A stretch of 64,000 nucleotides of DNA from Diaporthe sp. PMI_573 (lineage: Eukaryota; Ascomycota; Sordariomycetes; Diaporthales; Diaporthaceae): positions 124,001 to 188,000 of the forward strand of contig JAJTUP010000092.1 in the NCBI GenBank assembly GCA_021399435.1, written 5' to 3'. Position numbers and translations under genes: made by a program. The notes below the pieces were generated by a model. The model saw only the letters and a program-made list of their open reading frames with translations. It had not been told where the DNA came from and ran no database searches. Below, piece by piece: positions 10,662 to 22,427 of this stretch (its first letter is position 1; the number at the start of each line of letters is the position of its first letter).

Positions 10662-12841
10662 ATGGCCGCCAGCGAGAAACGGTCATCATCTGTGGACCGT
10701 CAGGCGAACGCCGTCGAACACGTTGACAGTGTTATCAAAGGCGAGAAGCCTACTGAGCAGGATGAGAAACGCGATTGGACAGGTACCGCGAGGAAAACTG
10801 ATCCCGAGGAGATCAAGCTCGTGCGAAAGCTTGACTACCGGATAATGGTGGGTAAAGGCAATAATGCCAATTGCTATTCTGATGTACTAACAACGTCAAT
10901 TCAGCCAACTCTTTGCATCATGTACTTCCTCAGTAAGCTATATTACTCTCAATCACACTGATTTATTGATACTGACCTACTCTAGACTACGTCGATTGAA
11001 ATGCAATCGCCCAGGCGCGACTTAACAATTTGGAGGATGACTTGGGTATGACGGGCACCGAATTCAACACCACAGTCTCCATGTAAGGAATAGTGGTACA
11101 CCACTGCCTTAATAAAATATAGCTGACAATTTCCTTTCCTAGCCTCTTCGTCGGTTACGTGCTGATGCAGGTTCGTGAAACCAGTGTCACCAGCTTCAGG
11201 ATAATCTGTCTAACAATGAATAGATCCCTTCCAACATGTTGATCACCAGAATACAGCCGGGTATATATATGAGCGCATGGATGTTGGTCTGGGCTGTAGT
11301 GTCCGGTAAGATGGCACCTTGTTCACTTATACTCAGGTTAAATTGCGGCTCACACAATTGCCACAAATAGGTTGCACGGCCCTGGTTCAGAACTATGGAG
11401 GCCTTGTGGCCTGTCGATTCTTCTTAGGTATCACTGAGGCTCCAGTAAGTTATTTTGTCATCTGCAATGCAACCTCGATGTACTTACAGAGTATCGCTAA
11501 TAAACACCACAGTTCTATCCAGGTGCCACTGTTGGTACGGCCCTGATGCCGTAGGTCAAGGGGTCTTTGCACGTGCAAATAGGGGCGAGCAAAAGCCGTA
11601 TTTCTGGTATACGGGTTCGATTCTTGCTACCGAAGGAAGAAGGAAGAAGGGAAGCTATCGCCAAAGTGGCTGCCGAAGGGGTTGGTGTAGTAGCCAGCCC
11701 TCCGCTGACTAAGACAAACCGGCCCCTCTGATTGGTCAGAGCCGGTCCGGGTTTTGTGGCCCCTTTTCGACACTCAAACCCACAGCCACCTACATGCTCT
11801 CCATCTTCTACACCCGTACTGAAGTTGCCGCCCGGATCGCCGTGCTATACTGTGCTCAGATTCTCGCCACCGGCGTCTCCGGCCTGATCGCCGCAGGAAT
11901 ATTTGCCGGCATGGTGGTTCTTTATTGTCGAAGGCGCTGCCACCGGCTTCGTGGCTTTCGTTGGCTTCTGGTTTCTGCCGAACACGCCCCTCACCACGCG
12001 TTGGCTCAACGAGCGTGAGCGTGAGCTGGCACATGAGCGTATGCAGAGGGACAAGGTCTCGGACTCTTCGGACGTCAAAGCCTCGGCCATGGACGGGTTG
12101 AAGCAAGCCTGCCGTGACAAACGGACGTGGCTGTTCTGCCTCATGCAGAATTTCCATCTTTCGGCGTGCTCATTCAACTCTTTCTTCCCCACGTGAGTTT
12201 TCCTGGCTACTGCGGACGGTTTGTAGCTCTGGAAAGCTAATGCGTGCTACTGAACAGTGTCGTCAAAACCCTCGGCTTTAATACCACCGTCACCCTCGCT
12301 ATGACCTGCCTACCCTTTATCTTTGCCGGCGCTGCTGGAATCGCATTTGGGTGGAGTTCTGGACGCCTCTACGAGAGGACGTGGTACATTACCGGAGGCC
12401 TGACCATCGCCATTATTGGTTTTGCAGTTGCGGCTGCCACGTTGAACACAGCAGCCCGCTATGTCGCGTGCTTTATCTTCGCGATGGGTGCTTATAGCGT
12501 CAACTCAGTTATCATCGGCTGGGCGTCCTCGACACTTTTACAGACTAAGGAGAAGAAGGCCGTTGTTCTTGCCATGACAAACGTCGGCGGCCAGGTACGT
12601 TTCATCTGGACTGGCGTTCTGGGAGAATTCCTACTGACTTACAATCCAGATCGGATACATCTATGGCGCCTACCTCTGGCCAAAAAGTGATGAGCCGCGC
12701 TATGCTATCGGCTTTGGTGCCTCGGCAGGGTTCGCCCTCCTCTCGATTTTGTGTGCCTGGTGGATCCGCATCTTGCTTGTTAGAGAAAATAGGAGGATTC
12801 GCGCGTCTACTTCGGAGCACGTCAACTTGCATGGGTACTAG
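10662..12841 (+). pseudogene. MFS transporter of the allantoate permease (Dal5-like) family, disrupted
   Basis: Exons can be followed nearly end to end: 10662-10847, 10905-10932, 10986-11082, 11143-11170, 11224-11305, 11371-11444, 11513-11529 (resuming at 11785), to 12192, 12258-12593 and 12650-12841. Family landmarks are LDYRIM, NYVD, LFVGYVLMQIPSN, CRFFLGITEAP, FYPGA, SIFYTR, AAGIFAGM, WFLPNTPLT and the late helices near GASAGFALL. A working member would be a plasma-membrane symporter for ureide- or vitamin-type organic anions. Three lesions are visible: TGA at 10997-10999 in place of an Arg codon after NYVD (CGA to TGA); a 255-bp LTR insertion inside the FYPGA region; and a deletion at about 11910 that removes the segment normally before WWFFIVEGA and shifts the frame from 1 to 2. 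The gene is dead. Confidence 0.85.
11530..11784. mobile_element. solo LTR inserted in the MFS gene
   Basis: A 255-bp insert begins TGTTGG and ends CCCACA, and is flanked by a direct 5-bp duplication GCCAC (11525-11529 and 11785-11789). Removing it together with one copy of the duplication restores the transporter frame across the FYPGA segment. TG...CA ends plus a 5-bp duplication are standard for an LTR retrotransposon. No internal region is present, so it is a solo LTR left by LTR-LTR recombination. It is fairly GC-rich and not visibly RIP-eroded, which suggests a later insertion than the AT-rich repeats. Confidence 0.8.
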
Positions 12842-14879
12842 AAATGGCAAGTAATACATGCCGCTGCGTGTTGGGACTGCTCTAGAAAGACCTTGGGCAC
12901 AATTGTATGATATTAGGAACAATGCCATTAACAAACGTGGTCTTCTATAATGGATTCCACGGCTCGTTCTTGGTCGACATTCTTGTCGAAACATCCACAT
13001 CTCTGACATTATCAAAAGGTAGCTTGAGAATGACCGTATCGAGAGCATGACCTTGAATTGAGCGGTTCCGATCGGAGTCCCTGGAGCTGCAGACCAAAAT
13101 CCGAGGGGAGGGTGGCTGCCCCGGGGCAGTTCCAGACGGAACGACAGACAGAACAGAAATAGAAATGCACAGATCAAAGGCCTGGAAAGGCATATTTATC
13201 TATTTGTTAACGAGTATAATGAAACGCGTCGCTCCTAGCTCAATTATGCCAAAGTCAAGTGTTTCGGTCCAGGACCATCCAGCTCTTGAATACCGCCACA
13301 TATTCGATCACCGATTTCAGGAATAGCAGGCGTTAATCAATGGCAGGGAGATATGCGGCCCACAAGCAGCTGAGTAATACCAACGAATAGGGGAGTGCCA
13401 CGCCTGACCATGTGCACTTTTCAACCTCCCTCAGACCAATTCCGAGGGGTGTCACAGCAGCTGCAATATCTATCATATTTGCAATTTTGTCGATACTGGG
13501 ACTGAAGCGGTGGCGGAGCGTGACGCACATGCACATGCGAAACGCAAGTAGTGTTTGTAGCTGCTGGATGTAGTGAACACTGCAGAGATCTTCGAGCACA
13601 CTCGGAGTTAGCAACCGCATGTCCTACCACACCTCTCGGCTGGTCTCTGTATTTTACCCATTAATGGATTGGCGGATGTCCGACACAAACCTTCCACACC
13701 ACTACGCTCGATCGGGCTTGCCTAGTGAAACGTCAGCTGTGCTCCACTAGTTGGACGTTTTCAGCAGGCTGAGAGAACAGTTGCCCGTGGATTCTCTCAT
13801 GCCGGTGTGCCAAGTTCTCGATTCTCACCGCAGGAGCTGAGCCGCCATACACGTCAATCTCTTCCGCACGATACAAAACACTTACTACACAAAGATAACT
13901 TCGCACACGATTGTACCACGATCATCGCCTGACGACAAGGATGCCTGTCTTGCGCAACACACCAGACGCAATATTTTACTAGTTTAGGTTCGAGATATAG
14001 AAATGGCCCCCAATAGCAGGATGCAGGCCTCTCAGCTCGCTTGCACCGTGGCCTATGAGAGTAAGACAATTTCATAAGGGTTGAGGTACAGCAGCAGAGC
14101 CTGATCAAGACACTGACCTGCTTTCCAGAGTCTACTATAGGAAAAACTACAGGTGCGGGGACAAAATGAAACATAAAGGTTTGCATGTCCTCTTGTAATG
14201 GGTCGGCCAGTCTCGCAATCTGCACAGGCCGCTGCTGGATATCTAACAGCTTCCATTTCTGTTCGCTCTGAAGCTGAAGTTTTCCTCGACTTACTAAGCG
14301 TGCTTACGCATCTCCCTTTTCGCGCGGAGTCCCAAAATCACGGCACCTTTCGCTGCTGACTAAGGCCCTCCCGTTCCGGGCGCGCCGCCCCGTGCCACGG
14401 CTTAGCGCCCGGTACCTTGAGCCGCCCTCTGTCTGCGCTCTGTTTTACCGGCCGCTATCACGGCTGGCCCTTGACGCCTAGCTCTGGCACCGCTGTGCCG
14501 CAGCTAGCGGGGGTGTGTGCTTACGGTCGGGTCGCGCGGCCTCTGCCATTATGCTGGCTTTGGCTTTATGCGGGCAGGCAGGGTGCCCTGTATGTTGGCC
14601 TCAACTGGCAGGCCGTGCTCTATTCTTGCACGCTGTACTATACCTTATAAGATGGTGCCAGGCCCTTTTGGCTCCGGCCTTGACTTAGTCTTCATCCTTA
14701 TCCCTTATCCCTTATTGTTTTCTTTTAGGCTGTCTCCCTTACAATTGATGCCCTTGCCTTATTCTGCGCTTTCTTGCTCTCTTGCCCTCTACTTTCTGCT
14801 TCCCTTCCTGCATTACCTTTCCTCTCAACCTCTCCTGCAGCACCACCTCTATTCTACAGATCTGCAGCTATAGGGAAAT
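12842..14879. other. intergenic and repeat margin, no supported gene
   Basis: The 12,842-14,340 part has balanced composition with only short conflicting frames. From about 14,340 the sequence becomes C/T-rich on the plus strand (for example 14,700-14,870) and then passes abruptly into AT/TA-rich, RIP-like DNA. I could not find terminal repeats marking the edge. Confidence 0.4.
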
Positions 14880-15049
14880 ACAGGAACTAGATTAGAAAAC
14901 TATAGTTTATTGCGGAAAATACCTAAGGCGCGGCAGAGAACTTTAATAAGCTTCTAAAGAAGCTAATTATTCTATCCTATACTATTGCCGAAACAACTGA
15001 GGACAACTATAGGAAGGCGATGCTAAACTAGGAGGAGTATACTACTTAA

Positions 15050-18000
15050 TATTACGCCCCCCCCCTCTAACCTCCCCCTAGCTTGGCACAATCTACTGCT
15101 AACTAATTTCAACCTACTGCCTATAGGTTTATTAAGCACCGGAAACTAGATACTGTTCTCTAAGATAATGTATAGGAGTAGATAGCTAGGGATAATCTTA
15201 AGGAGCAGGGGGAGGCGATAGCCTTCTATAAGAACTACCTTACCTTCCTCGTCTATATATTGGAGTAGACCAGGCCTGTCTGGGGCCTAGAAGAGACGCG
15301 GGAAGAGCGGACCCTAACTACGGTTAGCGCTGTAAATACCTACTAGAAGAGCCTTATCGCAGCTATATAGATACAACTAAATAAGAAGGCTGTGTTAATA
15401 GGGCAAGTTTTCGTCCTTATCTAATGTTAAGGGCCTGCTAGTGCCTAGGATACCGGCCTAGCTACAATAGTTATTAAGATAGGGCTTGTCTAGATCTCTG
15501 CTTATATACGCCGAGACCCTTAATATAGCTTAGCTAATACCTATATAGTAGATTAAAACGGATCTTAAGGACGACTTTAGCCTTATGCTAGATATTGAGT
15601 ATAAGAAGGTTGGTATTAGGTGTAAGAATATTAAGCGCTTCTTCTATACTTTATAGGAGTATGCTAATAATATCCTAATGTTGCCCTGTAATTAGGTTGC
15701 TATATATATCTATATTATTATCCTGTATGTCTCTAGCTGCCGGCTAGGTATATTAGAAATAATTAGATAGAGGTACTTTAAGCTCTTCCTTACTATAGAC
15801 AAATCTAAAGTAGATATATGCCGGCTGTATGCCGACCTGACCCTCTATTTTAATAAGCTTAGGTAAAGGGTAGTAGTAAGATTTAATGATGACTAGTAAG
15901 TCTTCTACTTGCTGTGGCTAGGCCTTACTTCTAACGGAGCTAACTTACGGCTATTATAGCTTCTTGTTTTTTGTAATATTAATGCTAATACTTTTTCTTG
16001 ACTTAACTTATCTTATTACTGCCCTGGCTTTACTTAAGGGCGCCTTTAAGGCCGGCTTTAGCTCTGTTGAGAATATGCTGAATTAGCCTATAGTTAATAA
16101 CAAAACCTCTATATTGCTTAGATAGAAATAGGAGTTTTTAAACTGGTGTATTTATAATATAAAGTATAATGCCTTCTATATCTATTTTAAACGCCTCTAT
16201 ATTATATCTGGCTTGTAGAACCTACTTTAACTATACTTCCTGTAAGTTAATATAGGGGTAAACTTTAAAGGTAAGCAAGTATACCTTTATTGTCCTTTCT
16301 CCTACTACTATCTTTGCCTCTATAATGTCTGACTCGCTATATATATAGCTAGCAGGATGCCTATGTCTATAAAACTCTGGCTCCTTAGCTATATCTTTAA
16401 AGTTAATGTCTAGAGCTACTAAGCCTAGTGTATAAGTTAGGACTTGTAGGGTGCCGCCTTTAGGAAACTTGCTAGGGACAATAAGGCCTTGTTTAAGTAC
16501 CTCAGCTATAGCTGCGACAACTTTAATCCTAATGCTTTCTGCTATATAACTAAAGTATAGAGGCTTGAGATAGAGGTGTAGAAGGATATAGCAGAGCTTA
16601 GAGAAATATTACTGGTGTTTTGGAGCGGGAGAGGATAATAGAAGGAAATATAAAAGGCGTTACAAAAACTTAGGTTTTACCAGAAGTATCTAGAAGAGCT
16701 TATAATCCTATACTGGCAGGGTATCTATTTTAAGGAGAAGCAGCAATTCCGCTACGCAGGTCTATAGGGGCCGCAGCTTAAGACAGAGCCAGAGTATTGC
16801 CTGGGTAAACGGGTATACAATGTACTTAACATTAGTAGTCTTATGGAGGCCTGGATAGTAGGGACAAACTATGATGCCTAGGCAGAGATGCGGGCTATTA
16901 AAGCTATAAACTGGCTGATGTACTACCTCTCCGGCAGCCTAAGCGTGATCTCCCTGCCGAGCAGGAGCTTGTTGCCGGAGGACTAGGCTACTTGTAAGGG
17001 CGGGCCTACCGCCCTACAGCTCCCCGCTAGGAAGCAGTCTATATATCTTATCTGCGGCAAGAAATACGCCTAGTATATAGAGATGACAAGGCATGCAATA
17101 AAGCACAAGGCTGCCCTATTCTGCCCATATCCCTGCCCTCTCTGCGGGGAGACTACCAACAGCCTGTCGGAGTTTAGCAACTATATAGAGCAGAGGCACA
17201 GCAAGGAGTATACTCTGCATTTCCCCTCCAGCCTTACAGTAACCATACTTCCAGAAGAGCCTAATACACTACTAGGAGGGGCCCAGGCTATTAATTAGAT
17301 CATATGCATGTTCTGCCTATATAGTATTCTACTAATACGCTTTATATATCATTTCTACTTACATTATAGAGACATGATAACCTCTAATGTAGGCACTGTT
17401 GTATATACTGTCTGCCTAGGGGAAAGCAAGCTTAACCTAAGGTCCTGGTTTTCCTACCAGACAGACAGATATAACCTCCCCCCAACTACATAGTGTCCTT
17501 TCTATGACCGCCTCTTTCTAGCCCGAGGGATCGGGCTACATATCTACAAGGCATATTTTAACGGCGGCTTAGGTAATGGCCTATCTTATCTGCTCCGCCT
17601 ATAGGCAGGCAGCATGGCTTCTCTTATAACTGACTATACTGCCTAGCTTGTCTATTTACAGGCTGCTGGTTATGATATTAAGCAGGCTATAGTGGTGTTG
17701 GCTGGCGTGCCGCAGCTTAGGGCTGGTACTAAACGGAAGGCCAAGGACGACAGCTCCTATGTCCCTAGCTACGCGGTACTCTAGGTGTAGGCTCTGCCTC
17801 TTAAGGTGTGACGGCTAGATGCCGAGAGGGGTGCTTGTAGGCCTACGCCTCCTAGAACCGCGCCTCTGCCACCTGTCCCTGTGCTTAACCTCTTCCTTAT
17901 TAATCCTGCTATACTGGGGGCCTGCCTCTTATCTACTATTTTCAAGGATGACGAGTAGAGGTTATTGTATAGGCTGTTACCGCAGAGCTTAGGCGGCTTT

Positions 18001-18249
18001 ACTGTATGTACGACTCCCAGCTTAGACTGTACATTACTAGTCGAGACCCCCGAGCCGGTCTATATATTACCGGCTGAGGCCCCCGAGTTGGTCTACGCCT
18101 CTACTATGCTCCTACCATGCATTAATATAGATGATTCCTTCTCGACTCTATCTAGCTCTCTGTTAGAGGAGGAAGAGATAGTGCTAGATACCATTTATGT
18201 TGTCTTAATACCTGCCCTGCCTATTAAGCGGCTAAAAAGGCGCTTATAG
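15050..18249 (+). pseudogene. RIP-eroded transposon reading frame with C2H2-like fingers; possibly DUF3435/FluG-type
   Basis: Reading through TAG/TAA/TGA codons, a protein-like frame persists for most of this stretch. It includes an Arg/Lys-rich recombinase-like middle, a charged helical region at about 16,480-16,900 (for example LRFYQKYLEELIILYW) and two zinc-finger-like units at about 17,040-17,210 (LICGKKYA ... H ... H, then CPLCGETTNSLSEF ... H). The stops mostly sit where Trp or Gln codons would make sense, as RIP predicts. The overall plan (helical recombinase body, then finger motifs) reminds me of DUF3435/FluG-domain proteins, the tyrosine-recombinase family of Crypton-like elements and Starship captains. 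Too much is eroded to show catalytic residues. A proline- and acid-rich tail (17,965-18,249) ends the frame. Confidence 0.35.
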
Positions 18250-19271
18250 CGACAGACCTAAGGACGCCTTACCTAATAAAGCCCGTGCCTCTTAAGACAT
18301 GGCCCCTTACACTATAATTAGCCGACTTAACTACCAACTCAACAAACCAAGAAATTCTATTGCCTACATTATAGAGTAGAATGGTAATAATTTCCGCAAA
18401 AGGCGCCTTATATTAAACTTATTATACATAAATTCTGATACAGTAAGATATATTTATTGGAGGCCTACAGGTAAGCAACAGAGTCTTTATATTAGCTATA
18501 CAATGGCTAGAGTGCTAACTAACCCGGCCGCGACAAATCTAAACCGTACCTAAAAGACACATTCTTGTTACCAAGTACATTAGACATACTTGTAAACCTA
18601 GTAGGGCCGGGGGTAGCAGGCAGTTTCTGTGGTCGAGGACTGTATTTCTTGGTAGGTATAGTTGTTAATCTAACAGGGTTAGAGGTAGTGACGGAGTCTC
18701 ATCTAGATAGAGAGGGGGGTAGCCTAAAAACATAGTTGTCATCTTGGCAGAGCTGGGTGTAGCGGCATAGTTGGCGGGTAAATAGATGGAGATGTATGTA
18801 AAGTACTTGGGCTAAAGCACTACCAGCCTTCCATTTCTAAGTCTTTTTGGTCAGTATTAGGGTTTGAATTAAAGAGACCTTTTATGTTAGCTTGGAGATA
18901 TAGTTTATAGTTAATAGCGAGAAGGTAGTACTATCTATATAATTTTATTTCATTCTTTAGATATTTCTATACCTATAACTAGATATAGTAGTTCTAACTA
19001 TTAAAATAAAGGCAGCATAGATAGAGACACCAGTATAAGGGGTTAGTATTAAATGAGCATCAGTACAAAATAATTAAAGGGAGGTTGTTATAATTAGTTA
19101 TAAAAACGCTAAGTAATATACATTAGGCGCATATAAGCTAGTAACTAGGATTATGTAATCTATAACTCGGCTTTTAAAGTACTATATTATACACGGCAGG
19201 CTAATCATCTCTCTCCTTTCTATCCCCCATTTATATAACATCAGGGCGCCTTTTCTATATACAGTAGCAGA

Positions 19272-20520
19272 ATGGCAGCATCTACACAAGCCTCAAGCTT
19301 CTATAGCGACGACTATTTAACCTATAGTTACGTGACCAAGAGAACACGAGTACTGCTGTCCAAGCTGCCCTTACCGGAGTCTGAGACCAACTGCCTTAAT
19401 ATAACTATCAAGCAAGCCTTTAAGACAATCCAGGCCCTCTTTTGTGGCACATGGTTATAAGCCTCCGACTTTAACCCAATATTTTAACTTTAAGGTTAAC
19501 AAGCATTTAATTGGCTATATAAAAAACTTGCTAAACATTTAGGGCTATTAAGGTACTATAAGAATAAAATACAAAAGGACTGGAATTTAGATACCTGTAT
19601 GCTGACGCTGTATTTAATGGCATGCCCTTTATATAAATTTTTTAAGGATTTAATCATGTAAGCAATTAATAAGGAGCTAGATTATACTGTAAAGCTTTAC
19701 CCTCCCCTCTATTTGTTTTAGCAAAAGCTTTATATAGGCGGCAATATATTAATTTAGAAGCAGAAATATGGCTTACAATCTGCCCTAGTGTTTAACAAGT
19801 CACCTAATAGCTAATAGTACTATAAAAACAAACAGTACCCGCCTATTGTTCTTAAAGTTGCATACAACCAAGATAAGGACAATCTAGATAATAAAGTTAT
19901 GTAGATTTTTAAGTATTTACAAAAACGAGTATATACCATTGTTAGATTCAAGATTATATATATCTGCAGAGAGGGACATAAACTAGGCATATATACTGTA
20001 TCATTATTAGTTTAGACTTCAACATAATAGGACGATAAACTTGTTATATAGCAGGCTATTAATAGCAAGGTTTTCCGCAACTCACACAGATTAGCAGCTC
20101 TAGGCAAGCTTAACCTCTCGTTTAAGTGGTTCTTGCCGATTAAAAAATACACAAGGCTTCTACCCAATCTTGGGGCTAAGATCTAGCTACTGTTCGCTCA
20201 TATCTGCAAACTTCTCGGTGATACCAAGCAGCAACAACATACAATCAAAGCTTCTACCTCACCGTTACTCCCTGGGTCTCCTAGATCTCCAAAGAGAGCT
20301 GTAAAACAGATTAGGTTTAAGGACAAACATAGAGTAATAATTAACAGTAGACAGGTTTCGCCAGAGTCTAAACGGCACAGGACTATTGTTAATAATCTTA
20401 ATGATAGTCTGTCAGTAAAGACGAGGTTACGCTCTTATAGCCAGTACAGGAGTTCTAAATGCTTGCAGTACTAGATTTAGAGTAGCCAGATATGCCAATT
20501 AATTGTACAAAAATGCTAAG
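19272..20520 (+). pseudogene. second RIP-eroded reading frame of the same AT-rich block
   Basis: An open start at 19272 (MAASTQASSFYSDDY) runs to 19,460. After a small frame change the frame can be followed with in-frame TAG/TAA codons to about 20,520. The tail (about 20,250-20,460) is basic and serine-rich, including SPRSPKRAVKQ, and looks DNA-binding-like or disordered. I do not recognise the family. The stops are of the CAG/CAA/TGG to TAG/TAA kind. It may be a second gene of the element at 15,050-18,249. Confidence 0.3.
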
Positions 20521-21049
20521 TAGGGTCCCAGCGCAGCACCAAAGAGTTTACGCTATGCCTTGTCTTAATGTAGTTTTTAATAGATAGTTGACAAACTTGC
20601 TTGGGATAAATAAAGATGTACATGCTTGTCTTTTTGCCTTTAGACTTAGAAGGAGGAACGTTGATTTAAATAGAGGTGTGCAGTTTGAAAAAGGCTCTGC
20701 CAGATTGTGGGTCCCATACAAGCTTAAACTACAACCTTTCCTGCCGACCTGTTTGCCATTCCACAGTGGCCCTTAATTGGGGAATCTTAATCTCTTTGGG
20801 CTATGTCTTCTTTAGGTTGTAGGCTGGGTCGCTTAAAGTGCTTGATTCTGCTACGTGGGAGGTATCGGAGAGGCTTGGGCCGGAGGATGTCTTTGTATTG
20901 ACCGAAGGAGATGGCACTTGCTTTGAGTCGCTTATGACTAGAGTCGGTGTCTGTGATAATTAGAGATTAGTTCAAGATGGTAATCGGGACATAAATGGTA
21001 ATAAGAGCCCTGGATCCTGCCCTCCCAGGCTTTTATTATAATAGCAGCC
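20521..21049. other. margin of AT-rich block, no supported gene
   Basis: Composition returns to balanced at about 20,780. A 62-codon frame at 20,588-20,776 is open but has no recognised motif. Confidence 0.35.
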
Positions 21050-21655
21050 TTAACTCAAACCCGTGAACAGGAAAGGTGTGAGCGGTAACGGCGGAGGTAA
21101 AGAAAAGGATGTTTTAAGTAGTAAGCTTGCTTCCGCCCGCAGGACTAACGATATAGTTATGTGCAAAATAGTGTCACGGTTAGAAGACCAGCACCCAGGG
21201 TCTTTTGCCGGCCTTGGGCGGCAAGTAGATGTCGACGGTGCTGCTATTGAAGTCTCGAAAATCGACGATGCTGCTGCTGTTATACTTGTTGCTGTGGTCG
21301 CAAATAGGCTGCTATCCTCAGTATCCAGCAGACTTGCAGGTTTCAAGTCTACTTGTGGACACCCAGTGGCTGTACTACATGCATTGGACAAGCAACACCC
21401 GAGGAAAGGGGGTGAGGTCTGACTACATGCATACCAGTCCGCCGGGAGCCCGTTGAAGCAGGTCTGTGGCTTGATTTGATCATAGGTTGTCGCATTGAAG
21501 CTCAGTGCCCGTAAATCTTGCGGGGGACACGAGCCGGCGCTCCTAAGGCACGGGTTGGAAGTGCAACAACCCAGAAATTGTTGCGTAACTCCATGTTGGC
21601 AGATGTAAAAGTCGCCACCAGATGGGCAATAAACACCAAGGTTAGAGCCAGACAT
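21050..21655 (-). CDS. fungal double-motif cysteine-rich protein
   Basis: A single frame of 201 codons starts at the ATG at 21655. It carries two copies of a fungal motif. The first has C, then FYIC, then FLGCCTSNPC, followed later by DLRALSF. The second has C, then WYAC, then FLGCCLSNAC, followed by DLKPASL. Ser/Thr-rich sequence follows. Proteins with this repeated C-GCC-C pattern are common in ascomycetes, usually with one membrane helix after the Ser/Thr region. Here the C-terminal 60 residues are basic and serine-rich with no clear helix, so the end may be frameshifted or an intron may be missed. Function is unknown; a cell-surface role is likely for the family. Confidence 0.6.
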   Translation of the reverse strand: MSGSNLGVYCPSGGDFYICQHGVTQQFLGCCTSNPCLRSAGSCPPQDLRALSFNATTYDQIKPQTCFNGLPADWYACSQTSPPFLGCCLSNACSTATGCPQVDLKPASLLDTEDSSLFATTATSITAAASSIFETSIAAPSTSTCRPRPAKDPGCWSSNRDTILHITISLVLRAEASLLLKTSFSLPPPLPLTPFLFTGLS

Positions 21656-22131
21656 ATTGTCATACCAAATGTACCAGACAACGAGAAATAGGGTCCAAGG
21701 AAAAGATCAATACTCAAGTACTAAAGCTTGCTTTGAATGCTGTCTGCGTCCCTTATTTATAACCTTGAAGAAGGTGTTGGTTGAGCTGGTGGCAGGGCAT
21801 GGGATCCTGGACTTAGCCCTCCCGACAGGTCTGCAGCGAGAAACCATCTTCTGCGTCTAGTAATATCTTCAAGCAACCTTACAATGTCGTATCACACCGT
21901 CTCTGACTGGGTGGCAGCGCTTAAGCAGCCTATCTCATCCATCTCTGCGCTTTCAACAGTAAGGTGCCCTGTGCAGCGAGCCACGTACACCGTTCCCGGT
22001 AGTGCTGCTCCACTTAAATGCAAGAAATCGACGGGCCATCGACGTCACGATGCGGCGATTGGGGTGCCATGGGCAATAACCACAGCCCGCGAAGAAACAA
22101 GGCTGTTTTATTGTCTACCCTCAGACAAGTA
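21656..22131. other. intergenic, upstream of the cysteine-rich gene
   Basis: The promoter of the minus-strand gene at 21655 should lie here. Short frames at 21,657-21,860 and 21,884-22,231 show no motif, and the latter runs into the transposon TIR. Confidence 0.35.
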
Positions 22132-22180
22132 CCATGCACCACCACCATTCGGCATACCCCACCCTTCGGCACAGCCAAAT
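22132..22180 (+). repeat. left terminal inverted repeat of pogo-type element
   Basis: Matches the reverse complement of 24292-24340 almost perfectly through ...CCACCCTTCGGCACAGCCAAA. Confidence 0.9.
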
Positions 22181-22427
22181 CTCAAATCCCCCACCAAAAG
22201 TCACCAACTTGACTTATACATATCTCGATGAGAAGTGAGGTTATTCAAAATCTGAATTGACAGATAGGTAGATAAATGGCGGCTGTATTGCATGGTGTTT
22301 TCAAATTTTAGTGGATCGCTCTCACCGCCTAATTCTGCCTGTTTGTAAACAAACCAAAATGCAACATTGTGAACGCGTTTTTGCCATTAGGTCTACAACT
22401 ATCTAACTACCCAACTTGTTAACCACG

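Noticed and set aside
11600..11630. GGTTCGATTC-like tRNA B-box in the 255-bp insert, suggesting a SINE
   Set aside because: No A-box or A-rich tail, whereas TG...CA ends and the 5-bp duplication fit an LTR.
12602..13177. 191-codon minus-strand frame
   Set aside because: Antisense to the last MFS exons and flank; no independent coding evidence.
14417..14873. Two overlapping plus-strand frames in C/T-rich DNA
   Set aside because: Leu/Pro/Tyr-rich composition is explained by base bias; no start context or motif.
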